A stretch of 64,000 nucleotides of DNA. Source: Gautieria morchelliformis (lineage: Eukaryota; Basidiomycota; Agaricomycetes; Gomphales; Gomphaceae). A model generated the notes under the pieces. It was given only the letters and a program-made list of their open reading frames with translations. It was not told the DNA's origin and ran no database searches. The translations under genes and the position numbers were made by a program. The first letter of the stretch is position 1. Every line of letters begins with the position of its first letter. Shown here piece by piece: positions 20,198 through 30,388 of this stretch. Location of the stretch: NCBI GenBank assembly GCA_015179125.1, contig WHVA01000046.1:248001-312000 (forward strand). The letters run 5' to 3'.

Positions 20198-22561
20198 TCA
20201 TGTTGGGCGATACCTTGCGTGACTTGTTCGTTTTGCTGAGTTCACTGTAGAACTGTACCTAGATGAGACAGTGGCATAACAGAATAAAGATTGTAACTCA
20301 CCTCCTTCTCTGCTTCTGAGAGCTTCGCGAATGCTTCTTTGACGCCACCCCTCGTTGACCTGACCTTCGCTTCCTGATTGGCAAGGCAATAGTTAATAGA
20401 GAACAAGTTCCTAAGCAGCCGAATATGTCAAATAATCATTATGCTTATTAGATGAATGAATACTCCTTACTGTGGTGAATTGGATGTTTTGCTGGGGTAA
20501 TACGTTGCATCATCGCCGGATTTCTTCGAGACCTTGTTGGCGCTGTCCACCTGAGGCACTGGCTTAGCCCCATGCCTATCAACTGCGTGGGCAACTGCGT
20601 GGGCCGTGTTGTCATCTGGCTTAGAGTCGTCCAGATTGCCCGTCGTGTTTGAGGGAGATGGAATGGACGCGCGTTCGATGTTAGGAATAGTTGGCTGCTT
20701 TCGCGCGCCCGGTGAACTGGCGGCATGCACTATCAGTAGTCATATGATGTTCTATAATAAAACGGCTTACAACGGATCCTTGAGCTAGAGGTAAACAAAA
20801 TGATACTGGGTTAGACTGACGCAGGCTCTGGTCGATCTTGCACGAGACGGTATCTCACCAGACTGATCAAATCATCATCACTAATGGTTGCTTTAGCGAC
20901 TTGTGAAGCAGGAGGGCCGATGATGGGATCGATGGGAATTGAAGCCGGTTCGGACGAGTTCGGCCGCTGAGCCTAGCATAAATTAGCACTGCACGGGTCA
21001 AGGTACAAGTCAGGAGTTCACCGGGTTGATCGTATCTTGAGTTCCAGCCGTTTGCGAGGCAGGTAGCATAACAGTGTCGATTGAACTCCATGTTTTCTCT
21101 TGAATAGATGAGAGCAGCAGTTGAGACTAGCGTAAATGAAAGATCTGATACATACCTCGTATATCTTGGACATTAGCGGCGACAGGAGATATGTCATCAA
21201 GTGCGGAGTCAGTGGAAATAGAGCTAAGCATTGTAGTGTCGCTAGAGCTCGAGGACTTGGGTTGGGACAAGAAACAAGAACCGAGGTGAGCAGAAGCTGT
21301 GACAAGAGGAGAGATATGAATACAGTAGGGACGTCATGTTCTGGCAGCGATAAAGTTGAAGGAGTTGGCAAGACTGGATCAGATGAAGACAAATAAGAAG
21401 AGTCCGTTCCAAGTGTCATCTTTGGTTTCTTATTAGAAGTGGCTGTATCTTCGTCGTTCTCATTATTGCGTTTGGAGCCTGCAGGTCCGGATGCTGAAAC
21501 AGGTTTGTCTCCAGAATCCTCTTGCTTCACCGCAGCTTTGAGTACTCTTCGCGAGCGAATCCAGCCAGGGAATTCATCTACGGCCAGGAGGTCGACTTTC
21601 CAATCACCTTCGCACAAGTGTAAGTCTGGGTGGGCATCATACATGTGTGTGCGATAGTATTGAACGGCATCGATAGAGGCTTGAGACCACGTCGCAGGAG
21701 CCATCCCTTTGGAATGGATACTGTTCCAAATATAGCGGGCCGATGCTCGGATTGCGCCAGCCTGGAAACCATCAATACCCACCCCATCTCGATCAGTAAT
21801 ATATGCAAGGATTTTACTGGGGGCTTTCTTATCCTTCTGTCGCCCGCGTTCTGCGTCCTGAGTGTGTTTGCCAGCATTCTTTAGTTCTTCTTTGTAAAGA
21901 ACCCAATCACGTTGTGTCCAGAATGTGACACCTGGATCGTTTTCTTTGCTGTATAGCTCATCTCGGCTTGTAGCCACGGTTAGCTGGCCTTAGTTACCCA
22001 GGGAAGCGGCGTGGGAGATGGTGCTGGCATGGGAGGGGATTCGAGCTAAGAGCAGGGCATAAGATTCACTGTGTATATGCACGTGAGTTGACAGATACCG
22101 AACAAATCATATATACCCCCACTTACCGCAATGTTTGGAGTTGATTTTCAACTGCAAGGAAAGCACTGTTGCGTGATTCCACCAGGAGTTCACGTGTAGC
22201 CGTACCAACAATCTGCAGCAATCCATTAGTGGCATCTTCGGCCTGTGATAGCAAATTTCCTATTGTCATTAGTCCCAGTATACTGACAAAGGCGCACCGT
22301 ATTAGAGTCCGGGGTGTAAGCTGAGTTAGTAACATGATTCGCAGGAAACTGAAGTGCAAGTGGTGCCAGTGAGGCCTGTGAGGAAGACGTATGATTTTGC
22401 GTGTTCATGGGCCGTAGCTGACTATGGTAGGGTATATGGTTTGTGTTACTGCTTCCAGAGGTGGGATGTGCGTGGTAGATGGGTTGGCGGCCCTGCGGAA
22501 GCATGGTGGGAGAACGCAGTCTGAGCCTGCAAGTATGTGGAAACTTCTGAAGCTTTAGCAA
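20198..22561 (-). CDS. Uncharacterised multi-exon gene next to Tnp2
   Basis: The minus strand carries a strongly coding-like exon, with the acceptor CAG just before 21985 and open to about 21018. It encodes DPGVTFWTQRDWVLYKEELKNAG, DAERGRQKDKKAPSKILAYI, TDRDGVGIDGFQAGAIRASA and GMAPATWSQASIDAVQYYRTHM, then a charged tail with a KKPK cluster. An upstream exon (22359-22127, ending ENQLQTLR before a GTAAGT donor) likely joins it. Polar frames 20730-20467 and 20389-20198 may be 3' exons. The middle segment (YITDRDGVGIDG to GWIRSR) looks like a conserved globular domain that I cannot name. Its position right after the transposase, same strand, suggests a second gene of the CACTA element; this is inference. 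The exact exon chain is unresolved. Confidence 0.5.
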
Positions 22562-23172
22562 AAGAACTGAGCAGACAGAGACAGCATGATATTGGTGTAT
22601 AGGTGCCAGAAATGTGCCTGGAGTGGAATCGTTGTCATAGAAGGTATTCGAACACGGTGAGTCACAAAGGTCACAGAGCGTGCATCCTCGTCGGTCGCGT
22701 CAATTACAATGGTTGCATCAACTACAATCCAGATGTTTCATGGATATCTTTGCTAAACCAGTACTCCCTCAACTCATGTTTCTCCCTATCAGTTTTTCCC
22801 ACTAAGATACATTCTCTCTCCCTCCACCTTATCTCCCGAAGCCAATCGAGACGAAAGAAATGCAATTCGAGTTTGAGATCAGCGAGGTCAGATTCCTCTT
22901 GGGAGAGAGGACACTGGGTAGGTTTTTTTTTCCTGGATATTGAGTGGTGAGTGCATATGTTGAGTATGAGTACGCAATACAATATATACCTGTGCCCCTT
23001 GCTGTAACAATATCAAAGCTCCATGACTATGAAGTTGTTTATCTGAATATATTCACACTTACCGATCTTTCCTTGGATAAGGAAGTTGCGCAGATTCAAC
23101 GTGTTTAGCAGTAGCCTTGGGCATGGTGTAAGCGCAACTCGAAATCTATTCTGTGTGACATTGTACATGACA
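22562..23172. other. Spacer between transposase and upstream gene, no gene seen
   Basis: Short frames on both strands without domain patterns. It separates the transposase stop codon from the start of the minus-strand gene at 22561. Confidence 0.4.
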
Positions 23173-25717
23173 TCAACCATCGTCAGGTATTTCTTCCCCA
23201 GCATCAGCAAGGCTCATCATCTCGAGACCAATTTTCTCCCACACAAAAAAACTTTCCTCGCCTGAAGGGGGAAAATAAGGGTGCGGCTGTATTGAAACGA
23301 CAGACTTGATCGACTTGATGTCCACGACTTTCATGCCTACATTTTCATCGAGTTTTGTGATGGAATACACGGCCCCAAGAGACTCTTCAAGCATGAATGC
23401 GTCAGGGCGTGAATAAAGTGTGACCAATGCCAGCGATCGAGTTTTGTCCCCGATATTCAAACGAAAATAAAATATCACATCTGCAAACTCAATTTGTTCA
23501 TGGACTATGAGCTGGTGGAATCATAAGTATCGCATAGTGAACCACATGAGATACACACACACGTACCTTGACACATTTGGCCCTTCGTGATTTGTGTATC
23601 GGTATTGCACATTCTTTCCAATCAGAGCAGGCAATCTGGGCTGTAGGAAGGAGAACCCTAGACCAACGTACCACCTTGAGTTTCCATGCTTCAGGCATGT
23701 CGCTTCCAAGCTCTTCCTCGGCCTTGCGTATATATGCTTCAATAACCTCACCTTTTAGCCCATCACAATCACGAGCGTGCCGATCTCGAGCTCTAAGAAG
23801 CAAGTAGCCATCCCCCAAATCAATAGAACCCCGAGGCGCTTGCTGTTTTTCTCTTTCAAGAGATGGGATCATAGATTTCAGTGCATTAACCTGGCACTGC
23901 TGCAAGGCACGCCGTGACAGGTTCGAATATGGGTTTGAAGGCTGGCGGATCTCCTCACCAAGGTTCCCAATCGTTCGCTCCATGGTCCATGCAGAGTAAA
24001 GTCCTGGCGGGCCGAGCCGAGGTACCTCAAGGCCCAGGTGTAAGAGTGCGTGCAGTGTCGGTCGAACAAAGTGGAGACGATCAGCACGACGCTGCACATA
24101 TAAAAGTTCAAACTCAATCACAAATTCATCGAGTAATTGCTGTGCATGTTTCAATTGTGCAAGTGGAATGGATCGTTGATGGAGAATGCGGACAGCCACC
24201 ACCAGTTTGCAGAAGTTTCGCCAATATGAACGTGGCAGAATACCATACAGAAGTGCAGGGGCAACGCCATAGAAGTATCCCTGGTATTCAATGGCCTTGT
24301 AGCCACTATTAATTTTTGCAGCAATGTTTCGTGGTGGATGACCAAACGAACCAGGGATGAAACATCGGGCATTGGCCACAGCCTGGCCATGTGCGTTCCA
24401 CACTTCACCCTTCAGGACCGCCCACTCCCAGTTACATTTGTTGTCAGTTGGGTCACAACTAAATGTGCCCCACCAGAGGGGCGGCAGGAAATCACTGAGG
24501 TTCAAAGTTGTTACATGCATTGAATCACCGCAAAATGTCGAGGATATGGGGAGTCGATGCCGAGGTGATATCCCTGAAAGAATAGAGGGTTTAGAGATGC
24601 CCGTTTGGAGGCGTCGTCTCTCTTGTACTCCTTATGATATCTAGAAGCAATTAAGATAGCCAATTTTTCATCATAGTCCTCCTGGGAGCTACCTCAGATT
24701 TCACCTACTCAGATATCGTCATGATCACACCCACGCACATGGTAGTCATTTGGCTTCAATAATGCAGGGTAATAGTGGGGCTTGCCCAGTTTGTGGCGAC
24801 CCTTGATCCTGCAAAAGATTCGGCATGGATGTGCCCCATGGTGGCCGACAAGCCAGGTAATGTGGACACTTCCAGGTCCATCAGCCGTTGCTAGAAAGGG
24901 AGTCAATCGATAAAATTAGCAAGATCGGTTGCAAGGGGTACTCACGCAAATAAAAAAATACATTTGATCGAAAGGTGCGATCATCTATTGAATCCCATAT
25001 TGTGAGACCTTCCTTTTGAATAGCGACAAGATGGTGTAGGGCTGGAAAGAGGAAGGAGTCCATGTCCTGGGGTTTGCCAGGAAAAATACTCCCCGGCATG
25101 ACGTGTTTCTTTTTGTAACGGATAGTTTCAGGCAGGTCCAATATAATCCAGATCACCATCCAACAGTCCGACTCCTTGTCTTTATAAAGCTGGGCTCCAT
25201 CGATACTGAGCATGACTAGGATGTCATCCTCCGAAATATCGCCACGCACATACGCCCTCAAATACTCGGAGCCGTGATAAAGATCATCGTATTGATCTAT
25301 TTGTCTGGTCTCTCTCACCCTGTGTAAAATCTCCTGCGTTTTGATACGGCGGTGCTTCATATATTGTGCTGTTTCAGGGTTACGCCATAGGGCCTGCAGT
25401 TGAGGTCCAAGTGGCATCATGTAGTATTGCTGTGCCGGTACCTTATCACGCCCACGACTGATGGCGAGCTGGAACTCATCATATCGTCGCTCAACCATTC
25501 CTTATTCATCTATGGTCACTCGTGGTTCCACCAGTTCAAGCTCCTCTCGAATCCCATAGTTACAGTAGCTAGCCCACTGTATATTTTTCTGAGACCTCGC
25601 GAGTCGAGGAATATTATTCTTGTCCTTTACTATCACTGCGCTCAAGAGGTTATGGGCCCTGCGCTCTAAACCGTAACCCGAAAGCCAAGTATAAAAAAAA
25701 AAAAAATTCCGTAACAA
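23173..25717 (-). pseudogene. CACTA (EnSpm) transposase, Tnp2 family, N-terminally truncated
   Basis: Minus-strand exons carry the Tnp2 landmarks in order. First comes YDEFQLAISRGRDKVPAQQ to PLGPQLQALWRNPETAQYM. Next is the core LSIDGAQLYKDKESDCWMVIW with SIFPGKPQDMDSFLFPALHHL. A 55-nt intron (24891-24945) joins VFFYL to ATADGPGSVHITWLVGHHGA and GKPHYYPALLKPNDYHVRGCDHDD. The large C-terminal block at 24520-23567 has YGVAPALLYGILPRSYWRNFCKLV, RRADRLHFVRPTLHALLHL, WTMERTIGNLGEEIRQPSNPY and RCQVNAL-type motifs. A second intron at 23512-23566 leads to the last exon ending at 23173. The part around 24520-24705 needs a frame change or an unrecognised intron. The usual long N-terminus is missing beyond about 25717, where a copia fragment begins, so I call it truncated. 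It would catalyse cut-and-paste transposition. Confidence 0.82.
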
Positions 25718-25725
25718 TCGCCGAT

Positions 25726-26015
25726 ATGTCTACCTCCATACAGCCGAGTTCGCTATACCGAATCGAGCCGCTTACCGGGGATAACTACCCCACATGGAAG
25801 GAAAAAATGCGGTGGATCCTGCTAGAACAAGACCTGTGGGACCACGCAATGGGACAAACGACAATGCCAGTGCCGGCCGACGATAAAAACGTCACCGCCA
25901 CTGAAACACAAGTGATCGCAGACTGGACTAAAAAAGACCAACGAACATTTGCGGCAATCAGTCTTCGTATTAGCGACGAATACCTGGTATATACATACGG
26001 TGCCTTGACGGCACA
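25726..26015 (+). pseudogene. Ty1/copia Gag N-terminal fragment C
   Basis: A + strand frame starting at an ATG at 25726 encodes YRIEPLTGDNYPTWKEKMRW and ISLRISDEYLVYTYG, the start of a copia-type Gag (UBN2 family). It is cut at 26015/26016 where the left LTR of the gypsy element begins; the remaining codons before the stop are LTR sequence. A run of 14 A at about 25691-25704 lies just upstream. No continuation was found on the far side of the gypsy element. Confidence 0.75.
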
Positions 26016-26343
26016 TGTGAGGGCAACACTAATGACGAAGCCACAACCAAAGATACTCAAGGAGATAAGAGCCGATACTAGGACAATGACCAACTGTGTA
26101 GTGGGTATCCTCAGCTTATAACTCTACCAACGATAGATACATGGGGACTTGCCTGTGTAGTGGGTATCCTCAGAGATCAAGCTGAGGAAACGCCACCACA
26201 CGGGCTACAGTCTTATAGCGCTGGCAAGGCTTACATAATAGGGGAGACGGAAACTTGTAGAAGGTTACGGAAGGTGACGGAAGGTTATGGAAACTCATGG
26301 AAGGAAATAGAAACTTGTGGAAGGAAATGCGTGAACCCTGACA
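26016..26343 (-). repeat. 3' LTR of gypsy 2 with adjacent polypurine tract
   Basis: In + orientation it begins TGTGAGGGCAACAC and ends GTGAACCCTGACA, matching 37900-38208. It carries an extra 59-bp direct duplication: the word GTGTAGTGGGTATCCTCAG occurs at 26096 and again at 26155. A purine tract GAGAGGGGGGTGA (minus strand, 26344-26356) lies immediately before the LTR, as expected for plus-strand priming. A short GGAAGGTGAC-like array near the end varies in number between the two LTRs. Confidence 0.88.
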
Positions 26344-26396
26344 TCACCCCCCTCTCAATGCTTGTCGTCCCGACAAGCACAGCTGCCACCTAGTCC

Positions 26397-26951
26397 TCAA
26401 CATCCACCGAGACATCGTTTCCAAGTATGCCACAGGCGGGACCACCATCTCTCCTGGCCCTTCCCTTCCTGGTAACGCAGGTCAATGATGAGCTCAGGGG
26501 GATTGGGGTCCATGGGCAAGTGCGGCCCTCGGAACCTTGCTCGACGTATTCGCTCTCCTGCCATGTTGAGGAAACGCCGCCCCACCCAGCCTTCGAAAGT
26601 GTAGGGGGTTCCACAAGGGGGGGTTCCATCGTTGAGGAAGACAGGGTCGCTGATGTAGTATGTGTTCTCTCGTCTGTGCCGGGGTCTGAGGAATGCGAGT
26701 GCAGGGCGAGTGGGCGCCTGACTCTCCGCTGGTGTGAGGTCCTCAGAGCTGACGGACCACTTTGAAGACCATGCAACGTCGAGATCACGGCAGTCAAGCA
26801 TCCTTTGTAGCTTGGCTTCACTGGCTGCTCTGGATGACGAGAAGCCGGAGAAGTGCAGGAGGGTGGGATCGACACGTGACATGTTTGGCAGGTCAGAGAG
26901 GTTTTGGGTGAAGCTGGGGAGGGCAACAAGCTCAATGGCGGGCGAGGACAT
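26397..26951 (-). CDS. Extra 184-residue ORF between pol and 3' LTR (gypsy 2 ORF3)
   Basis: ATG at 26949-26951, stop at 26397, intact. The protein is Arg/Pro-rich with DPTLLHFSGFSSSRAASEAKL early and GWVGRRFLNMAGERIRRARFRG late, and no transmembrane helix or signal peptide. It occupies the position of env in retroviruses but looks like a small basic cytosolic or nucleic-acid-binding protein. I recognise no family. An overlapping 181-codon frame exists on the same strand; this one was preferred because it has an ATG and spans the gap between pol and the LTR. Confidence 0.5.
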   Translation of the reverse strand: MSSPAIELVALPSFTQNLSDLPNMSRVDPTLLHFSGFSSSRAASEAKLQRMLDCRDLDVAWSSKWSVSSEDLTPAESQAPTRPALAFLRPRHRRENTYYISDPVFLNDGTPPCGTPYTFEGWVGRRFLNMAGERIRRARFRGPHLPMDPNPPELIIDLRYQEGKGQERWWSRLWHTWKRCLGGC

Positions 26952-27057
26952 GGTTGATGGATGTGGTAGGGTCGATGCAGTGGAAGTGAGCGGTCACAGG
27001 TGGAGAGGGGATATATAGCTTATCGGAATGAATTGGTTAGGCGGAGGCCGATATGAC

Positions 27058-29878
27058 TTATCTTTGGGGTTCTGGACCCTTGACATCATAAGTAGAAGCC
27101 CTGCCTGCTGTCCAGTTGAAGAGAGTTTGCCTGGAAGGTTCTGTGAAGTTCTGAAATCTCTGGAAGGGGAGGGACATGTATGTGGCTGCTGAGATACGCT
27201 GAGGTGCCTCTGGGTTCTGCCGGCGAAATTCTTTAACGAGTCGCTTTGCCCCAGAGACATCTTTCGCTGGTAGCCAGAGATTGTCGGCGGCTCCATAGCC
27301 CTTCCAGCGCACAAGATACTCCAATCTTCCACGGAACATCCTGCTGTCTAGAATCCTTTCAACTTTATATTCTTCGGCTCCATCCCGTATGACAGGGGGG
27401 GGTGGTGGAGGGGCATGACGTTCAAGGATTGGGTCATCTTCATATGGTCGAAGCAGGACGACAGAGAACACTGGATGTGTGCGACCAAAGGATGCAGGAA
27501 GATTTAGACCATAGGCATTTCGTGAGACCACCTTATTAACAGTGTAGGGGCCTAGCCACTTGTGGTCTAGCTTCTTCATTGGGCGAGTGGTTGTGATGTT
27601 TTGTGCATTGAGCCAGACCTTGTCACCAAGCTTATAAACTGGGGCTGCTTTATGGTGCACGTCATAGAAGCGTGCCATGTCCTCTGCTGCCTTGGACAGG
27701 GCCGAACGAGCTTCTCTTGTGGCCGCTTCCATCCGTGTTGTGAACTCATCCAGGGCCTCGAGTTGAGTTTCCCGGACTGGTTCCAGTCCCAGCCTCGGAT
27801 GTTGGCCACTGTCCAACATGAAGGGTGTAGTCTGGGTTGAGGCATGGATTCGGTTGTTATAGGCAAACTCGGCCAAGGATATCCATTCAAACCAATCATC
27901 CTGACGCTGGTTGATGAATAGTCAAAGGTATTGCTCAATCTCCTGATTAACCCTTTCAGTCTGTCCATCAGTTTGGGGGTGATAAGCAGTAGAGGCAGCG
28001 ACTTTGACACCAAGAAGTTTGTTCAGTTCACGCATGAACTGGGAGATGAACTGTGTGCCTCGATCACTGATGACTTCTTCAGGGAGCCCATGAAGTTTCC
28101 AAACATGATCACGGAAGAGTCGGGCAACTCCCACCGAAGTTACATCTGAAGTGGTGGGGATGACATGTGCACGCTTTGAGAGGCGATCGACGACAACAAG
28201 GAGAGCATCGTAGCCATGACTGATAGGCAGTTCTACGATCAAGTCAACAGACATAACCTGCCATCTACGGTCTGGGATACGGTTTGGTAGAAGCTTGCCA
28301 ATGGGAGAAGCAGGGAAGGTTTTTGTCCGGTTGCACAGGTCACAGGCCTTCATGTATTTTGCAATGTAACGTCCCATCCCAGGCCACCAGTAACTCCGAG
28401 CAACTAGTTCAGTGGTTCTCCAACGACCAGGGTGACCGGTGAGAGGCATGTCATGGTGCGCTTTCACTATGTCATGTCGTAGTTTTGCATCAAGCGGCAC
28501 GTACACTTTGTTGTGATAGAGGACAAGCCCATCCTGTTCAGACCACTCTTCTCCTCGTAAATTTCCAGAGGAGCCCAGTTCTTTGAGAGCCTTGACAACC
28601 TTTTCATCCCGGTCTACACAGTTCCTTACTCGATTGAGGAAAGCATCACCTTCACCTGGGACTAACTGCGTGCCAGCCTATGGAGGATTTGCCTTGATGT
28701 GGAACAAGTCAGGGGTAAGTAAGACTTGATTTTGGTTGTCTTCCTCCCCCCGCTTATGATCCACGCGTCGTGAGAGTGCATCAGGCTTGGCTGAATGACG
28801 ACCAGGACGATGGATCAGCTCAAAATCAAAGTGAGAGAGGTAGAGTGACCAGCGTGCTTGACGACGGTTCAGGTTTTGTGCAGTGCGGAAGTAGGTGAGA
28901 TTCTGATGGTCATTGAGAATCTCAATCTTGTGCTTCGTTCCCTCTAAGATGTGGTGCCATTCCTCTAATCCCCAAATCACAGAAAGAAGCTCCTTGTCAT
29001 GGATGGCATAGTTGTGTTCAGCATCATTGAGGCTTTTGGAGACAAACCCCACAGGCCGCCATTTGCCATCATCACATAGCTGGGACAGTACTGCTCCTGT
29101 GGCATAGGCTGAGGCATCTGTTTCAAGACGGAAATGTTTGTCTTGATCAGGGAGGACAAGGATCGGTGTTGAGGTGATGAGGAGTTTGAGCTTGTCGAAG
29201 GACATTTGCTCTGGGCCATTTGGATCCCAAGACCATTGGGCATCCTGTTTTGTCAACTGGTTGAGGGGCTTTGCAATGTGTGAGAAGTCTTCCACAAATC
29301 TACCGTAGAAGTTGATGAAACCAAGGAATGATTTGACTTCAGTGACATTACGTGGTATTGGCCAGTCCCGCACTCCTGCAACCTTGACTGGGTCCATGGC
29401 AACCTGTCCTTGAGAGAGGATGAGGCCGAGATACTCCACCTCTAGTTGCTCAAATAGGCAGTTTTCAGGTTTGAGGTACAGGTTGTTGGCCCGGAGGATT
29501 TCAAGGACACGTCGTACAATCCTACGATGTTCTTCAAGCGACTCTGTGAAGATGAGAATGTCGTCCATGAACACCACCACAACCCCTTCATCGATGAGAC
29601 TCTTGAAGATGTCATTCATCATCGTCTGGAAGGTTGCTGGGCTGTTCGTGAGTCCAAAGAACATGACTAGAGGTTCATACAGGCCCCTATTTGTCCGAAA
29701 GGCTGCCTTCCACTCATCTCCTTCTTTTATGCGTACATTATTATATCCCCAGCGAATGTCAAGCTTTGTGAAGTATTTAGCCCTTCCGGCAGCAATCTTA
29801 TTCATGATGTCTGGAACAAGGGGCAAAGGATAGGCATTCTTGATTGTTATATCATTGAGCTTCCGGTAGTCTTGCACA
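27058..29878 (-). pseudogene. Gypsy 2 pol, 3' part: RT core, RNase H, integrase, chromodomain
   Basis: The frame continues from the 5' part across the nested element. It holds RT motifs LDIRWGYNNVRIKEGDEWKAAF, LTNSPATFQTMMNDIF and FMDDILIFT (YXDD family), then RNase H (LETDASAYATGAVLSQ, DHQNLTYF). The integrase follows with HHDMPLTGHPGRWRT, CDLCNRTK, the core SVDLIVELP and VVVDRLSKRAH, and ISDRGTQF and FHPQTDGQTE-type YHPQTDGQTERVNQEIEQYL. The chromodomain is YKVERILDSRMFRGRLEYLV. Two in-frame stops break it: TAG at 28678-28680 and TGA at about 27921. Read through those, the frame is continuous to 27058. With the nested insertion subtracted, pol is exactly 3900 nt from 36721. Confidence 0.9.
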
Positions 29879-30375
29879 TGTAGAGGACAGGAATTATAGG
29901 CAGTAGGAATGGACTTCTTGCTCAAAAGAATAGACTAGAAATTAATTCACTCTCTCAGTGAATTTAGTTGTCACTATAAATATATTATACACTACCTAGA
30001 AATTAATTCACTACAGAGGATTTCTAGGTCAATAAATCGAAAGAATGCTAGACTAATTTACTTGCCTCTCTCAGTGAATTTAGTTGTCACTGAGAGAGGG
30101 GGAAACTGTTTCACTGCGCATGTACTACTACCCGGCCCTTTAGCGCCCAAGAGCTCGCGCGTCGAAGTCATTTCAGACTCCGCTGGATGCAGCCGCTTGT
30201 GAAAGTAGGAATAACAAGATGAAATGGAGAGATAGGGAGTGAGTGGAAAATTTCGAAAATAACCAGAGAAATGGATGCATGATACAAGAACAACATGAGA
30301 AGAAATTGAGAAAGCACACAACAAATTGGATATATTATGCTTGATTTTGGTGCAGGAGCATCAATGCACCCAACA
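29879..30375 (-). repeat. 3' LTR of nested copia element
   Basis: 497 bp, TGTAGAGGACAG to CACCCAACA in + orientation. Compared by eye with 35141-35637, only the fourth base differs. The minus-strand sequence GCTTGAGGGGGCG (30376-30388) between the pol stop and the LTR is the polypurine tract. An 88-codon frame inside the LTR is identical in both copies and is not considered a gene. Confidence 0.93.
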
Positions 30376-30388
30376 CGCCCCCTCAAGC

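Noticed and set aside
30058-30324. 88-codon frame identical at 30058-30324 and 35320-35586, with a near copy at 33877-34143
   Set aside because: It lies wholly inside the three LTR copies, so identity reflects the repeat, not a conserved protein.
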